Origin: Thermosulfuriphilus ammonigenes
GTDB taxonomy: Bacteria; Desulfobacterota; Thermodesulfobacteria; Thermodesulfobacteriales; ST65
DNA length: 64,000 bases
NCBI RefSeq assembly: GCF_011207455.1
Contig: NZ_CP048877.1
Coordinates: forward strand, 736,576 to 800,575
Reading direction: 5' to 3'
In this document: in pieces, positions 57,469 through 64,000 of the stretch
How the letters are laid out: each line of letters begins with the position of its first letter
Numbering within the stretch: position 1 is the stretch's first letter
The notes under the pieces: model-generated
Told to the model about the DNA's origin: nothing
The model's database searches: none
The model's input: only the letters and a program-made list of their open reading frames with translations
Position numbers and translations under genes: made by a program

Positions 57469-58580
57469 AGAATTCCTCCTGCTTTTAGCTCTGCCAGCAC
57501 CCGGGCCAAAAGCTCATCTGGTGATTGGCTAGCCGCTAAGTGAACAATATAGTCACCTTTTATTCGAGAAAAGATTCTTTCCACCTGATGGAGAAAGCCC
57601 TGATCTTTTTCAAAGCTCTCCAGGCGTTGCCGGTGCCTTATTCTTAAGGGAACCTTTTCTAAAGGCAGGTGAAGGACAAAGACCAAATCCGGACAGGGGG
57701 CGATGGCCTGGTTGATGAGGGTCAGGTCTTCAAGGCTGAATCCCTGGGCCCCCTGATAGGCCAAGGTAGAAAAGTAGTAACGGTCGGTAATAACTATCTT
57801 TCCGGCCCAAAGGGCCGGCAGGATGGTCTCTTTCACATGTTCTTGGCGATCTTTGAGGAAAAGAAAAAGCAGCTCCTCCGCCGAAGCCCTGCCCTCGCCC
57901 AGGAGTTGTCTAAGCTTCTGACCATATATTCCGGTGGTAGGCTCTTGAGTGAGAACAACATCCTTCCCTCTGGCGATCAGATGTTCCGCCAGGGCCCGGG
58001 CCAAAGTAGTTTTACCAGAACCATCTATTCCCTCCAGGGCCACCAGGACTCCTGGCCGCTCAAACTCGGCCACCAGCCTTTGGGGAAGCCCATCTCGAGT
58101 GAACTCATCTACCAGCAGGTAAAGGCTCTGCGGAAGTTGACGCCAGGCCTTAAGAAGGGAGAGCCTGCCCTGCCCCAAAGTGGCAAGCAAGGGGCGGTTA
58201 GAGGCCAAAATAGCCTCTACCGCCCCGATGAACTCCCGACTTTTAAGCTCCATCTTCCCTAGTTCATCAATTACCAAAAGGGCTTTGACTGGAGCTTGTC
58301 TTAAAAGGGGAGCGACTACCTCGTTGAGGGCAGAGATATCGACTCCATAGGGGCCAACCTTGGGCCCCGGAGCCCCCCGGCGGGCCAAAGGAACTCGCTG
58401 CCCCTCCGTGGTGACAACATCAAATCCTAACCGTCTCCCCGACTCACAGACCTCTTCGGTATAAAACCCCCAGAGTCTGCCCGGATAAAGGTGCAGGAAG
58501 GATTTTATAACCGTGGTCTTTCCAGAACGGGGGCGTCCCAACAGAAAGACTCGACGGAGGCCATGGCGGGGCAGTCTCAA
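57465..58580 (-). CDS. tmk: Fusion of THEP1-type NTPase and thymidylate kinase
   Basis: 371 residues with two P-loops. The N-terminal half (about 8-165) resembles THEP1 (NTPase_1): Walker A GRPRSGKT (15-22), GFYTEEVCESGRRLGFDV and Walker B LLVIDELGKMELKS (101-114). The C-terminal half (about 177-371) is thymidylate kinase: VLVALEGIDGSGKTTLARAL (Walker A 184-191), TQEPTTGIYGQKLRQLL, and the catalytic DRYYFSTLAYQGA. dTMP kinase is essential, so this is probably the cell's Tmk. The joining of the two modules in one chain with no gap is unusual. Start is TTG, overlapping smr as TTGA. Confidence 0.9.
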   Translation of the reverse strand: MRLPRHGLRRVFLLGRPRSGKTTVIKSFLHLYPGRLWGFYTEEVCESGRRLGFDVVTTEGQRVPLARRGAPGPKVGPYGVDISALNEVVAPLLRQAPVKALLVIDELGKMELKSREFIGAVEAILASNRPLLATLGQGRLSLLKAWRQLPQSLYLLVDEFTRDGLPQRLVAEFERPGVLVALEGIDGSGKTTLARALAEHLIARGKDVVLTQEPTTGIYGQKLRQLLGEGRASAEELLFLFLKDRQEHVKETILPALWAGKIVITDRYYFSTLAYQGAQGFSLEDLTLINQAIAPCPDLVFVLHLPLEKVPLRIRHRQRLESFEKDQGFLHQVERIFSRIKGDYIVHLAASQSPDELLARVLAELKAGGIL

Positions 58581-59239
58581 CGTCTCCTCCGCCGCCGGTG
58601 TTTCTTTCCCGCGGGCCTTTGCCTCAAAAGCACATAGGTGGCCCCAGGACCACCGTCATAAGGAGGAGCACTAGCAAAGGCCACGACATAACGACGCCAG
58701 AAACTTCGGCTGAGCCACCTTTGAACCAGACCCTTCAGAACAGGTCCTCGAGGAGAAGAGAGGCCACGGCCGTGGATAATGAGGATACAATGGCATCCGG
58801 CCGCCACGGACTCCCGAAGGAATGTCTCCAGAGCCGCCTGGGCTTGATCTACCGAGAGGCCATGGAGATCAAGATGCCGCTGAGGAGAAACCAAACCCTC
58901 CCGAAGATAAGTAAGAATAAGGGGGTTGGTGCCACAAACCAGCTCCTCCATATATTCTGGAAGATCCTCCACCCTGAGGGAAACATCTGAAAGGTTAAGC
59001 TCTTTGCAAGAATCATCCTTTCTTTTCAGAGCCAGAGAGCTGCCAAAGGGCCAGCCCACAATCCGCCGGTGCCCCGAAAGCGGCTTTACCCCGGCCATGG
59101 CGGCCTTAAAGCAGGCCTCATCTTCAGCCTCATCTCGAGCCGGTTCTGGAAGAAGGCGGTCCAAAGAGGGCAGAGAATCTTTATCCACCAAATCCTTCAA
59201 GGCCGAGAAAGGAGAAAAAAGAGGCTTTTTTTCTGACAT
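58577..59239 (-). CDS. Smr-domain (MutS2 C-terminal-like) protein
   Basis: 220 residues. A low-complexity, charged N-terminus (1-110) is followed by an Smr domain (about 120-205) with DLHGLSVDQAQAAL, the catalytic-type HGRGLSSPRGPVLK (H-G-[RK]-G motif) and YVVAFASAPPYDGGPGATYVLL. Stand-alone Smr proteins are DNA or RNA endonucleases implicated in recombination control or ribosome rescue. The C-terminus is a basic tail (GKKHRRRRRR). First gene of a three-gene operon with overlapping starts (TTGA and GTGA). A promoter lies at 59266-59294. Confidence 0.88.
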   Translation of the reverse strand: MSEKKPLFSPFSALKDLVDKDSLPSLDRLLPEPARDEAEDEACFKAAMAGVKPLSGHRRIVGWPFGSSLALKRKDDSCKELNLSDVSLRVEDLPEYMEELVCGTNPLILTYLREGLVSPQRHLDLHGLSVDQAQAALETFLRESVAAGCHCILIIHGRGLSSPRGPVLKGLVQRWLSRSFWRRYVVAFASAPPYDGGPGATYVLLRQRPAGKKHRRRRRR

Positions 59240-59265
59240 AATCTCACCCGGGGGCCTTTGTCAGG

Positions 59266-59294
59266 ATTTAAGGTAAAAAAGTCGATTTAGTCAA
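59266..59294 (-). promoter_or_regulatory. Promoter of the smr / THEP1-tmk / SDR operon
   Basis: Minus-strand TTGACT (59294-59289), 17-base spacer, TTAAAT (59271-59266), 27 bases before ATG 59239. The inverted repeat CTAGCC-ACCA-GGCTAG (59295-59310) abuts the -35 box and could be an operator or the end of an inserted element. Confidence 0.55.
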
Positions 59295-59423
59295 CTAGCC
59301 ACCAGGCTAGATACCCCCCAGAAATCTTCTGCAAAGCCCTAAAAGCTCTCTCCAGATTTTACACCTCTTCACGGCACCCAGCACAATAGTGAAGTGCCCC
59401 CGTTTTTGTACTTTTTAGTACTT

Positions 59424-59840
59424 CTACTTCTTTACTTTTTGCTTCGCGTGCGCGTGAGCGCGGTACGGCATAGAATAGTAAGGCTCTTTTAGCTCAAAAG
59501 CACTTCTTTGGATCTCTTCCCTGGTGAGGACTACCGGAAGCCTCCGTCTCTCCCTGGCCTTGACGGCCTCAATGTAGGGACCTACTTCCCGCTCAAGCCC
59601 TTTTAAGAAGAAAACCAGGGCGTTTAGGGCCTGATTCTGTGTGGAGGGCGCCACGTGTCTTTCCACGGCAAGATGGGTGAGAAAGTCCTGAAAGTCTTCT
59701 CCGGTAAGGGCTTCCGGGGGCTTAAATTCGGTGAACTCCCCAAAACGGCGCACCCAGCCTAGATAAGTCTTTTCCGTTCGGTAAGAATAGTGTGCCTCCG
59801 CCGGAAGACTTTTTGGGGCTTTTCGAGCAATTCTTGCCAA
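59424..59840 (-). pseudogene. intI: Truncated integron integrase (IntI) remnant
   Basis: 138 residues from TTG 59840. Residues about 10-112 match the N-terminal SAM-like domain of integron integrases very closely: HYSYRTEKTYLGWVRRF, FLTHLAVERHVAPSTQNQAL, RRLPVVLTREEI. IntI proteins are about 320-340 aa; here the similarity stops after LTREEI and about 26 unrelated residues (ending HAHAKQKVKK) follow. The whole catalytic half with the R-H-R-Y residues and the IntI-specific additional domain is missing, so it cannot recombine. Its position (divergent from attC-bearing cassettes to the right) is the standard integron layout. A GGCGGAGG ribosome site remains. Confidence 0.9.
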
Positions 59841-60387
59841 GAAGCCTCCGCCTCATTTAAACCCTTCCCGCCTTTCGACCGATTTAGAAAATAATTCTAG
59901 GTCCTTATGGCTCGGTCGGCCCATTTCACTTGCCATGACTAAAATTTTTGCGCTAATTTTGCGAGAAGGTCCTTTTTCGCTGGTAAAAGACAGTCTCTCC
60001 GGGGGATAGATTGTTTTCCTGTAACAGCTATGTAACCCACCGCATCATGAAGGGGATGGTCTTTTCCCGCTCCCCTATTTTCTTCAAGAACCGCGCGGAC
60101 TTTTTCATATTCTGTTTTGGTTCTTTCATGATTTCTCAACCAACAGGACTTCTTGGGCTTATATTAGACATCAGCGTTTTGCCAAACAAAAGACAAATAA
60201 CTTATGAAAGACTTTCTCGAAAAACAAAAATTAAAAGGAGCTTTTAAAGTGTATTTGAGATTTATACTAATTTATAGTAGCAAAATATCGGGTAACCTAA
60301 GAATTTTGCTTACGAGCTAATAATGAATGTGTTAAAAAAATTTAATATTGTTCCTTTTGTAAGGAAAGTCATCTAATTAAAAGAGAT
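59841..60387. other. Spacer between the intI remnant and the first cassette (attI region)
   Basis: About 550 bases whose composition changes from mixed (to about 60200) to strongly AT-rich. Ancestral attI and the Pc and PintI promoters should lie here; I cannot point to convincing IntI-binding sites apart from the GTTAGAC core at its right end. A small minus-strand ORF (59939-60139) is treated separately. Confidence 0.55.
59939..60139 (-). CDS. Doubtful 66-aa ORF in the attI region
   Basis: An ATG-started frame encoding a charged peptide (RNHERTKTEYEKVRAVLEEN, then GKDHPLHDAVGYIAV and a basic C-terminus). It could be the 3' end of a decayed mobile-element gene, since the C-terminal composition looks protein-like, but no family was recognised and the ribosome site is weak. 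Kept only as a low-confidence candidate. Confidence 0.3.
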   Translation of the reverse strand: MRNHERTKTEYEKVRAVLEENRGAGKDHPLHDAVGYIAVTGKQSIPRRDCLLPAKKDLLAKLAQKF

Positions 60388-60394
60388 GTTAGAC
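60388..60394 (+). other. Integron core site at the start of the first cassette (attI/attC boundary)
   Basis: GTTAGAC fits the GTTRRRY recombination core exactly and lies 15 bases before the first cassette's ATG, on the same strand as the three downstream attC cores. It is therefore the left boundary of cassette 1, either attI or a hybrid. Confidence 0.65.
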
Positions 60395-60408
60395 GGAGAA
60401 AAATACAC

Positions 60409-61134
60409 ATGCGATTTTCACGACGAACACTTGCTGAACTTTCTCGTTCATTGGCAAATGTTCAGGCAAAAGAGGACATTAGGACTCTAGCATACGAAAT
60501 CAATATTGAAAATGAAATTAGTGGTACCACACTTAAGGAATTAGCCGGTAGTCTTATACGTTTAGCGGAACAATTGAGGCCTGAAGAAGAAGCTGAAGAA
60601 GCAATCTTACGGATCATTGAATATGTGTTTAGACATACATTTATTGACTCGGAATCTCCTTTAGCATTTTCACTAAAAATAGATGGTTTCGAATGGGATG
60701 GTTCAAAATTGATACCCACTACACCATCCCCCGCTACTCTTGGCCGAGAAATTACAACATTGGAGGCAAGAATAGATGAGTTTGGGTTTGATGTAGCAAG
60801 GCGACATTATGATCAATGCTATGAATCATTTGTAGCTGGACGGTGGGAGGCCTGTAATGGACAACTAAGATCATTCATGGAGGACTTTTTAATTCAACTC
60901 GGGAAATCCCAGAGTGGACAGCTTCGGTCTGATCCAAACGCTGCATTAACTGATTTGCGGGGTAACTTACTAGATGACAAAGAATGGAATTTAGGACGTT
61001 CGATATGGGCGATACTTCATGAAAGTGGCGCACATGCAGGAATTAGTGACTACGATGAATCTCTATTTCGGCTTCATATAGTAACATCGTATGCACAGTA
61101 TTTGCTCAACAAGGTTAAGAAAAAGAAATCTTAA
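60409..61134 (+). CDS. Integron cassette 1: Abi_C-like protein, possible phage-defence factor
   Basis: 241 residues. An N-terminal helical region (1-70) precedes a middle domain and a C-terminal helical part with DQCYESFVAGRWEACNGQLRSFMEDF (key residues in a HEPN-like helix pair) and LHESGAHAGISDYDESLFRL, which resembles the G-x-H-x-G-x-S-D end of the abortive-infection C-terminal domain (Abi_C). That similarity is from memory and moderate. The gene starts 15 bases after the GTTAGAC core and ends 6 bases before attC1, the compact organisation of a cassette. AT-rich codon use is unlike the upstream chromosome. Confidence 0.75.
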   Translation: MRFSRRTLAELSRSLANVQAKEDIRTLAYEINIENEISGTTLKELAGSLIRLAEQLRPEEEAEEAILRIIEYVFRHTFIDSESPLAFSLKIDGFEWDGSKLIPTTPSPATLGREITTLEARIDEFGFDVARRHYDQCYESFVAGRWEACNGQLRSFMEDFLIQLGKSQSGQLRSDPNAALTDLRGNLLDDKEWNLGRSIWAILHESGAHAGISDYDESLFRLHIVTSYAQYLLNKVKKKKS

Positions 61135-61140
61135 GTTGTC

Positions 61141-61212
61141 GTCTAACAAGGCGCTGCACCGGACGGCAATTCCGCTGCGCTCCATTGCCGCCGGTGAGCT
61201 TGGACGTTAGAA
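61141..61212 (+). repeat. attC site 1 (59-base element)
   Basis: R'' GTCTAAC (61141-61147) and R' GTTAGAA (61206-61212) bracket an imperfect palindrome: AAG-gcg-CT-g-CACCGG-a-CGGCAA pairs with TTGCCGCCGGTGAGCTT, the lower-case bases being extrahelical, as is characteristic of attC bottom-strand folding. The last base of R' deviates from GTTRRRY. It separates cassettes 1 and 2. Confidence 0.88.
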
Positions 61213-61214
61213 TA

Positions 61215-62018
61215 ATGAACAAGGCTATTAGTGGACTTTTATTGATAGTCCTTTTTGTAATACCAGGCTATTTTGCTTTTATTCGCAAAAGAATTATAGA
61301 TGAAGTATCGAAAAAAATACTTATATATTTAGCATCTGAATGTGCTTTTGCTCCGAAAAAGTGGAATTCTGTTTTATATCAACTTAAAAACAGAGGAAGA
61401 ATAAAAATTCCTTTAAGTGTTACATTAAACGGAATGTTAAAACCAATTTTAGACGATTTTAGTTCTATTGTAACAATATGGTTTGCTTTGTTAATTCTAA
61501 TTGCAATTATAGGAGCTTATCTAGAAATATCGTTGACAAATACATTATTATTTTTTAATATGTTAGTAATAATAGCAAGTTTATTTTTATTTTATTGTCG
61601 TTCTGTAACTTATGATCTTAAAGAAATAGAAGAGAAGGTAAATATTGCTTCAACATTACTTTTTACTTTTGAATGGTGGAAAGATATTAATCTTGAAATG
61701 ATTGATATTTTGTACAACGAAATAAAATTGGACTTTGATTTATATAAAAAAGAAACAGAAATTGGCAGTTTATTTCTTTTGATTGGTTCTTCTGTAACCA
61801 TTTATCTAGGCAAACAAGCTTCATTGTTTTCAGGCTCCATATCTATTCTTTTATTTTTGGCAGTATTAACAATTACAATAACAAAATGGTTATATGAAGC
61901 GTATCGTACAAAAATTATTCGGATAAGTTTAGGTGCTCTTCTAGAAATAAAAAAGATACTTCTAACAAACCGCTTCAGCGGACACGCTATACAGCGGGCC
62001 GCTGAGTTTGAGCGTTAG
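61215..62018 (+). CDS. Integron cassette 2: multi-pass membrane protein of unknown function
   Basis: 267 residues from ATG 61215, three bases after attC1. About five hydrophobic helices: 4-23, 83-103, 107-127, 183-199 and 207-224, with a soluble stretch (about 130-182) between. LLLIVLFVIPGYFAFIRKR at the N-terminus vaguely recalls membrane proteins of the DUF6338 kind, without confidence. The stop TAG is inside the R' core of attC2, so the last 19 residues (TNRFSGHAIQRAAEFER end) are encoded by the recombination site itself. No ribosome site is evident; the AATA leader is typical of cassettes. Confidence 0.75.
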   Translation: MNKAISGLLLIVLFVIPGYFAFIRKRIIDEVSKKILIYLASECAFAPKKWNSVLYQLKNRGRIKIPLSVTLNGMLKPILDDFSSIVTIWFALLILIAIIGAYLEISLTNTLLFFNMLVIIASLFLFYCRSVTYDLKEIEEKVNIASTLLFTFEWWKDINLEMIDILYNEIKLDFDLYKKETEIGSLFLLIGSSVTIYLGKQASLFSGSISILLFLAVLTITITKWLYEAYRTKIIRISLGALLEIKKILLTNRFSGHAIQRAAEFER

Positions 62019-62020
62019 GA
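61960..62020 (+). repeat. attC site 2
   Basis: R'' TTCTAAC (61960-61966), R' GTTAGGA (62014-62020). The arms AAAC-cgct-TCAGCGG and CCGCTGAGTTT pair with four extrahelical bases. Loop bases ACACGCTATACAG separate the arms. It contains the end of cassette 2's reading frame. Confidence 0.87.
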
Positions 62021-62028
62021 GGAAAATT

Positions 62029-62973
62029 GTGGGACAAATAGGATCTATTGCACATCATTTTCACCAGGGAGCAAGGTCAGAATATTTAGCTCAGTATGTG
62101 TTATCTGCTTTTGGAATCGCAATTCCAGTACCAAGACCAGAAGATGCCGGAATTGACTTATATTGTGCTATTGGAGAAGAAGTTGGGAAACGATTATTGA
62201 TAGAAAATTATTTTGTCGTACAAGTTAAAAGCAACAAAAATGATATAATACATGAACCAGAAGAAAGCGTAAAGTGGATTTTGTCTCAAAAATATCCCTT
62301 TATCATTTGTGTAGTAAATAAATATGAAGGAATAATAGAACTTTACCAAACATTACAATTAGCAAAATTCTTTCCCGAAGAAGATATTAAAAGACTAATT
62401 TTTAGTTTTTCTCCTTCAAAAGAAGGAAATTTTGTTGAACAGGAAGAAGATAAAAAGGAAGTTAAAATATTATTAGATCGCCCTATTTTGAAGATAAAGA
62501 TACCAGATATTGATAAAAAGGAAATATTGTCTCAATATAAAAGAATTCTCAAATCTTGGATTGAATTGGACCAGGAAAATATTGATAGAAAAAATGCCGG
62601 AATAAATGTTGTGATTTTTCCACCTAAAATTATTACAAATTCTGAGATTGTTCAAGAAAGAAAGTTGGAAGGTAACTTTTTTAAACATAAGCTTAATCAA
62701 ATAATTGCAAATAAATATTATGAAAACCTGTTTTTCTTTTTAGCTCATGAAATTCATAATGCAGTTGCACAAGAAGATCAGGATCGATTTGTAGCTATTT
62801 CTGATCTTTGTTGGGAACTTATTAAAGTTTTATCTTTGAAAGATAATTATGGAATTCGGATGTTGCAAGTTGCTATTAATAAAGGTTCTGAAAAATTATG
62901 CTGTGATAGACATTTAAATTTATATATAAATGGTAAATTAATCCGAACTAATGGTGTCAAAATAGTCAAATAA
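62029..62973 (+). CDS. Integron cassette 3: DUF4365-like putative PD-(D/E)xK nuclease
   Basis: 314 residues from GTG 62029, chosen because AGGAGG (62017-62022) lies six bases upstream. The N-terminal domain resembles DUF4365: GARSEYLAQYVLSAFGI with E18, EDAGIDLYCA with D43 and FVVQVKSNK with Q65-x-K67, i.e. a likely E-D-QxK nuclease core. The C-terminal 200 residues (helical, LKSWIELDQENIDRKNAGIN) are unrecognised. DUF4365-like proteins often occur in defence islands and integron cassettes, so an anti-phage or anti-plasmid role is plausible but inferred. Very AT-rich codon use. Confidence 0.8.
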   Translation: MGQIGSIAHHFHQGARSEYLAQYVLSAFGIAIPVPRPEDAGIDLYCAIGEEVGKRLLIENYFVVQVKSNKNDIIHEPEESVKWILSQKYPFIICVVNKYEGIIELYQTLQLAKFFPEEDIKRLIFSFSPSKEGNFVEQEEDKKEVKILLDRPILKIKIPDIDKKEILSQYKRILKSWIELDQENIDRKNAGINVVIFPPKIITNSEIVQERKLEGNFFKHKLNQIIANKYYENLFFFLAHEIHNAVAQEDQDRFVAISDLCWELIKVLSLKDNYGIRMLQVAINKGSEKLCCDRHLNLYINGKLIRTNGVKIVK

Positions 62974-63026
62974 AAAGGGAGCTTGTTTGCAGAATTTAGA
63001 TTTTTAGGGCCAGAAAAAGTTAAAAA

Positions 63027-63087
63027 TCCTAACAATTCATTTCAACGGACGGGCTATATAGCCCGCCGCTGAGTTTAAGCGTTAGGA
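63027..63087 (+). repeat. attC site 3
   Basis: R'' TCCTAAC (63027-63033), R' GTTAGGA (63081-63087). Central arms CGG-a-CGGGC and GCCCGCCG with loop TATATA; outer sequence AATTCATTTCAACGG ... CCGCTGAGTTTAAGC. The 3' half CCGCTGAGTTT-AGCGTTAGGA is nearly identical to attC2, so the two sites are closely related. Confidence 0.9.
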
Positions 63088-63764
63088 TGAGATTTAATTT
63101 AAGAATAACGAATAAAAACGATAGTCTCATTGATATTATCCATAAGATCTGTACTGTAATTGGTGTGCTATTTGGTATTTGGTATTTGGGCATATTTTCA
63201 CACCATTCATCCTGTATTTGAGAAGGAACTAGAACTTCAAAAGTTGCGAGGCGAAAAAGAAAAATTAATTAAGTCAATAAAAGAAGTTACATATAGTTTA
63301 AATAAAGTCAAAAAGGAAAAAATATATTAGCGAAAAATATGCAGCAACTTCGGTTTGAAAAACAGCAGATCATTAATCAAATTTCCACATTGAAGGCCGA
63401 TTTAGATGCAAAAGAGAATGAATTAGGGAAATTAAATAGACAATTACAATTTGCATCTAAGGCTGCTATTTTGAATAGACTTTACTATTTTTCTGATAAA
63501 CTTATAAATGCATATTTATTACACATTACTACACATAAATCAGAAGAATTTGATGTAATTGAAGTTGCTAAGAAGATTCTTCATACTCATAAAAAGGACT
63601 CTGAAAATATTTATGAAAAACAAGCGTATGTTTTTTATTCTTATGTAAATAAACACGAAGATGAAAAATTCTTTGGAGATAAAATTATCGAGTTTGCTAT
63701 AATGTTGCCTTTTGAGTATAAATTTCAAAAAATCAAAACTTATAAAAAAAACAACAAATATTAA
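63087..63764 (+). pseudogene. Integron cassette 4: frameshifted gene for a membrane-anchored coiled-coil protein
   Basis: ATG 63087 opens a frame with an N-terminal hydrophobic helix (CTVIGVLFGIW), but a 7-bp tandem duplication (GGTATTT at 63174-63180 and 63181-63187) shifts it so that it stops after 45 codons. In the next frame it continues as AYFHTIHPVFEKELELQKLR to a stop at 63328-63330. A second shift in an A-rich stretch (about 63311-63322) leads to the intact C-terminal frame, ATG 63339 to 63764, rich in coiled coil (EKQQIINQISTLKADLDAKE). Restoring frame at both points gives one protein of about 225 residues, membrane helix plus coiled coil. Either real decay or sequencing error in AT-rich DNA. 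The 141-aa part could still be translated alone. Confidence 0.6.
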
Positions 63765-63830
63765 ATAGGTAATTATCATGTAGATGATCTTATAGCTAGG
63801 CCTTTTGACATTAGCACTAGGGGGGCAAAA

Positions 63831-64000
63831 ATGGTAAAATTCTGGAACTACTTGGGAATTAAAGAGTTTTTTTTGAGACATATTGTAAGTTAATACAAAC
63901 TGCTAAGTCAAACGACATTATAAACTATGGAGATATTGCAAGAATTATAAATCTACGAACATCGAGTAGCCATATGGCTAGAGAAGTTGGTGAAATGTTG
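63831..64000 (+). pseudogene. Cassette-region gene, frameshifted at a T8 run and cut by the window end
   Basis: ATG 63831 encodes VKFWNYLGIKEFF, then the frame runs through eight T residues (63867-63874) and stops at 63891. With nine (or six) T residues it continues ETYCKLIQTAKSNDIINYGD IARIINLRTSSSHMAREVGE to the window edge (spaces mine). NYGDIARIINL looks like a helix-turn-helix and the pattern resembles a family I remember from integron and defence contexts, but I cannot name it. No attC was found between this and cassette 4, so it may be a second gene in that cassette or lie behind a degenerate site. Confidence 0.5.

Noticed and set aside
59295-59310. Inverted repeat CTAGCC-ACCA-GGCTAG as the end of an insertion sequence
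   Set aside because: No matching partner repeat, target duplication or transposase was found; kept only as a possible operator next to the smr promoter.
63765-63830. A fourth attC between cassette 4 and the last gene
   Set aside because: I could not find R''/R' boxes with pairable arms here; GACATTAGCACTAG is only superficially similar.

Overview
The window reads as chromosomal DNA of a Gram-negative, selenium-using bacterium, most like a (thermophilic) member of the Thermodesulfobacteriota/Deltaproteobacteria group. The reasons are outer-membrane porins, a Kdo cytidylyltransferase, an Mla-type lipid transporter, NtrC-type sigma-54 regulation, and families I associate with that group (DUF2760, DUF3786, DUF3343/YedF, FmdB zinc ribbon, the TIGR03960-type radical SAM protein). 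No taxon could be confirmed without a search. Bases 1-59300 are GC-rich and densely coding, with many 1-4 bp gene overlaps. Bases about 60200-64000 are strikingly AT-rich and look acquired.

Layout. 1-7800: end of a porin, pstS, an S66 carboxypeptidase with coaX, a ComM/YifB ATPase, an iron-sulfur-type flavoprotein and a PAS histidine kinase. 7921-15001: trans-translation pair (tmRNA, smpB) and a selenium block (DUF3343, cysteine desulfurase, YedF; then selD, a HAD protein, a LysR regulator and a YkvA protein), with a creatininase-type hydrolase and a TlpA thioredoxin between. The selD gene has an in-frame UGA read as selenocysteine, followed by a SECIS-like hairpin. 15109-26800: ispG, proS, a RelA/SpoT protein, rpmB, DUF2760, a second porin, a histidine phosphatase, htpX, guaA, kdsB. 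26903-33297: a six-gene run (B12 radical SAM, DegP-like protease, GT2, flippase-like protein, PAP2, ArnT-like GT39) that looks like an envelope-glycan module. 33294-36474: an NtrC-type regulator, its sensor kinase and a small periplasmic protein behind a consensus sigma-54 promoter. 36737-46174: a c-type-haem chemoreceptor, a deacetylase, a Na+/H+ antiporter, exonuclease III, DUF3786, DUF481, pyruvate kinase, FmdB. 46155-52617: a five-gene Mla operon that includes a protein built of W-P-[L/F] repeats and a large radical SAM protein. 52825-59239: HPr/enzyme I, hemW, and an Smr / THEP1-thymidylate kinase fusion / SDR operon.

59424-64000 is a mobile integron remnant. It has a truncated integron integrase on the minus strand, a GTTAGAC core serving as attI or first cassette boundary, and at least three attC sites on the plus strand that delimit AT-rich cassettes. 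The cassettes encode an Abi-C-like protein, a membrane protein whose C-terminus is encoded by its own attC, a DUF4365-like putative nuclease, and frameshifted genes. This is the most likely home of undescribed (possibly anti-phage) functions.

A second theme is regulation. Several genes (ispG, the creatininase-like gene, smpB, the DUF3786 gene) have a good -35/-10 pair ending 6-7 bases before the start codon and no Shine-Dalgarno sequence, as expected for leaderless mRNAs.
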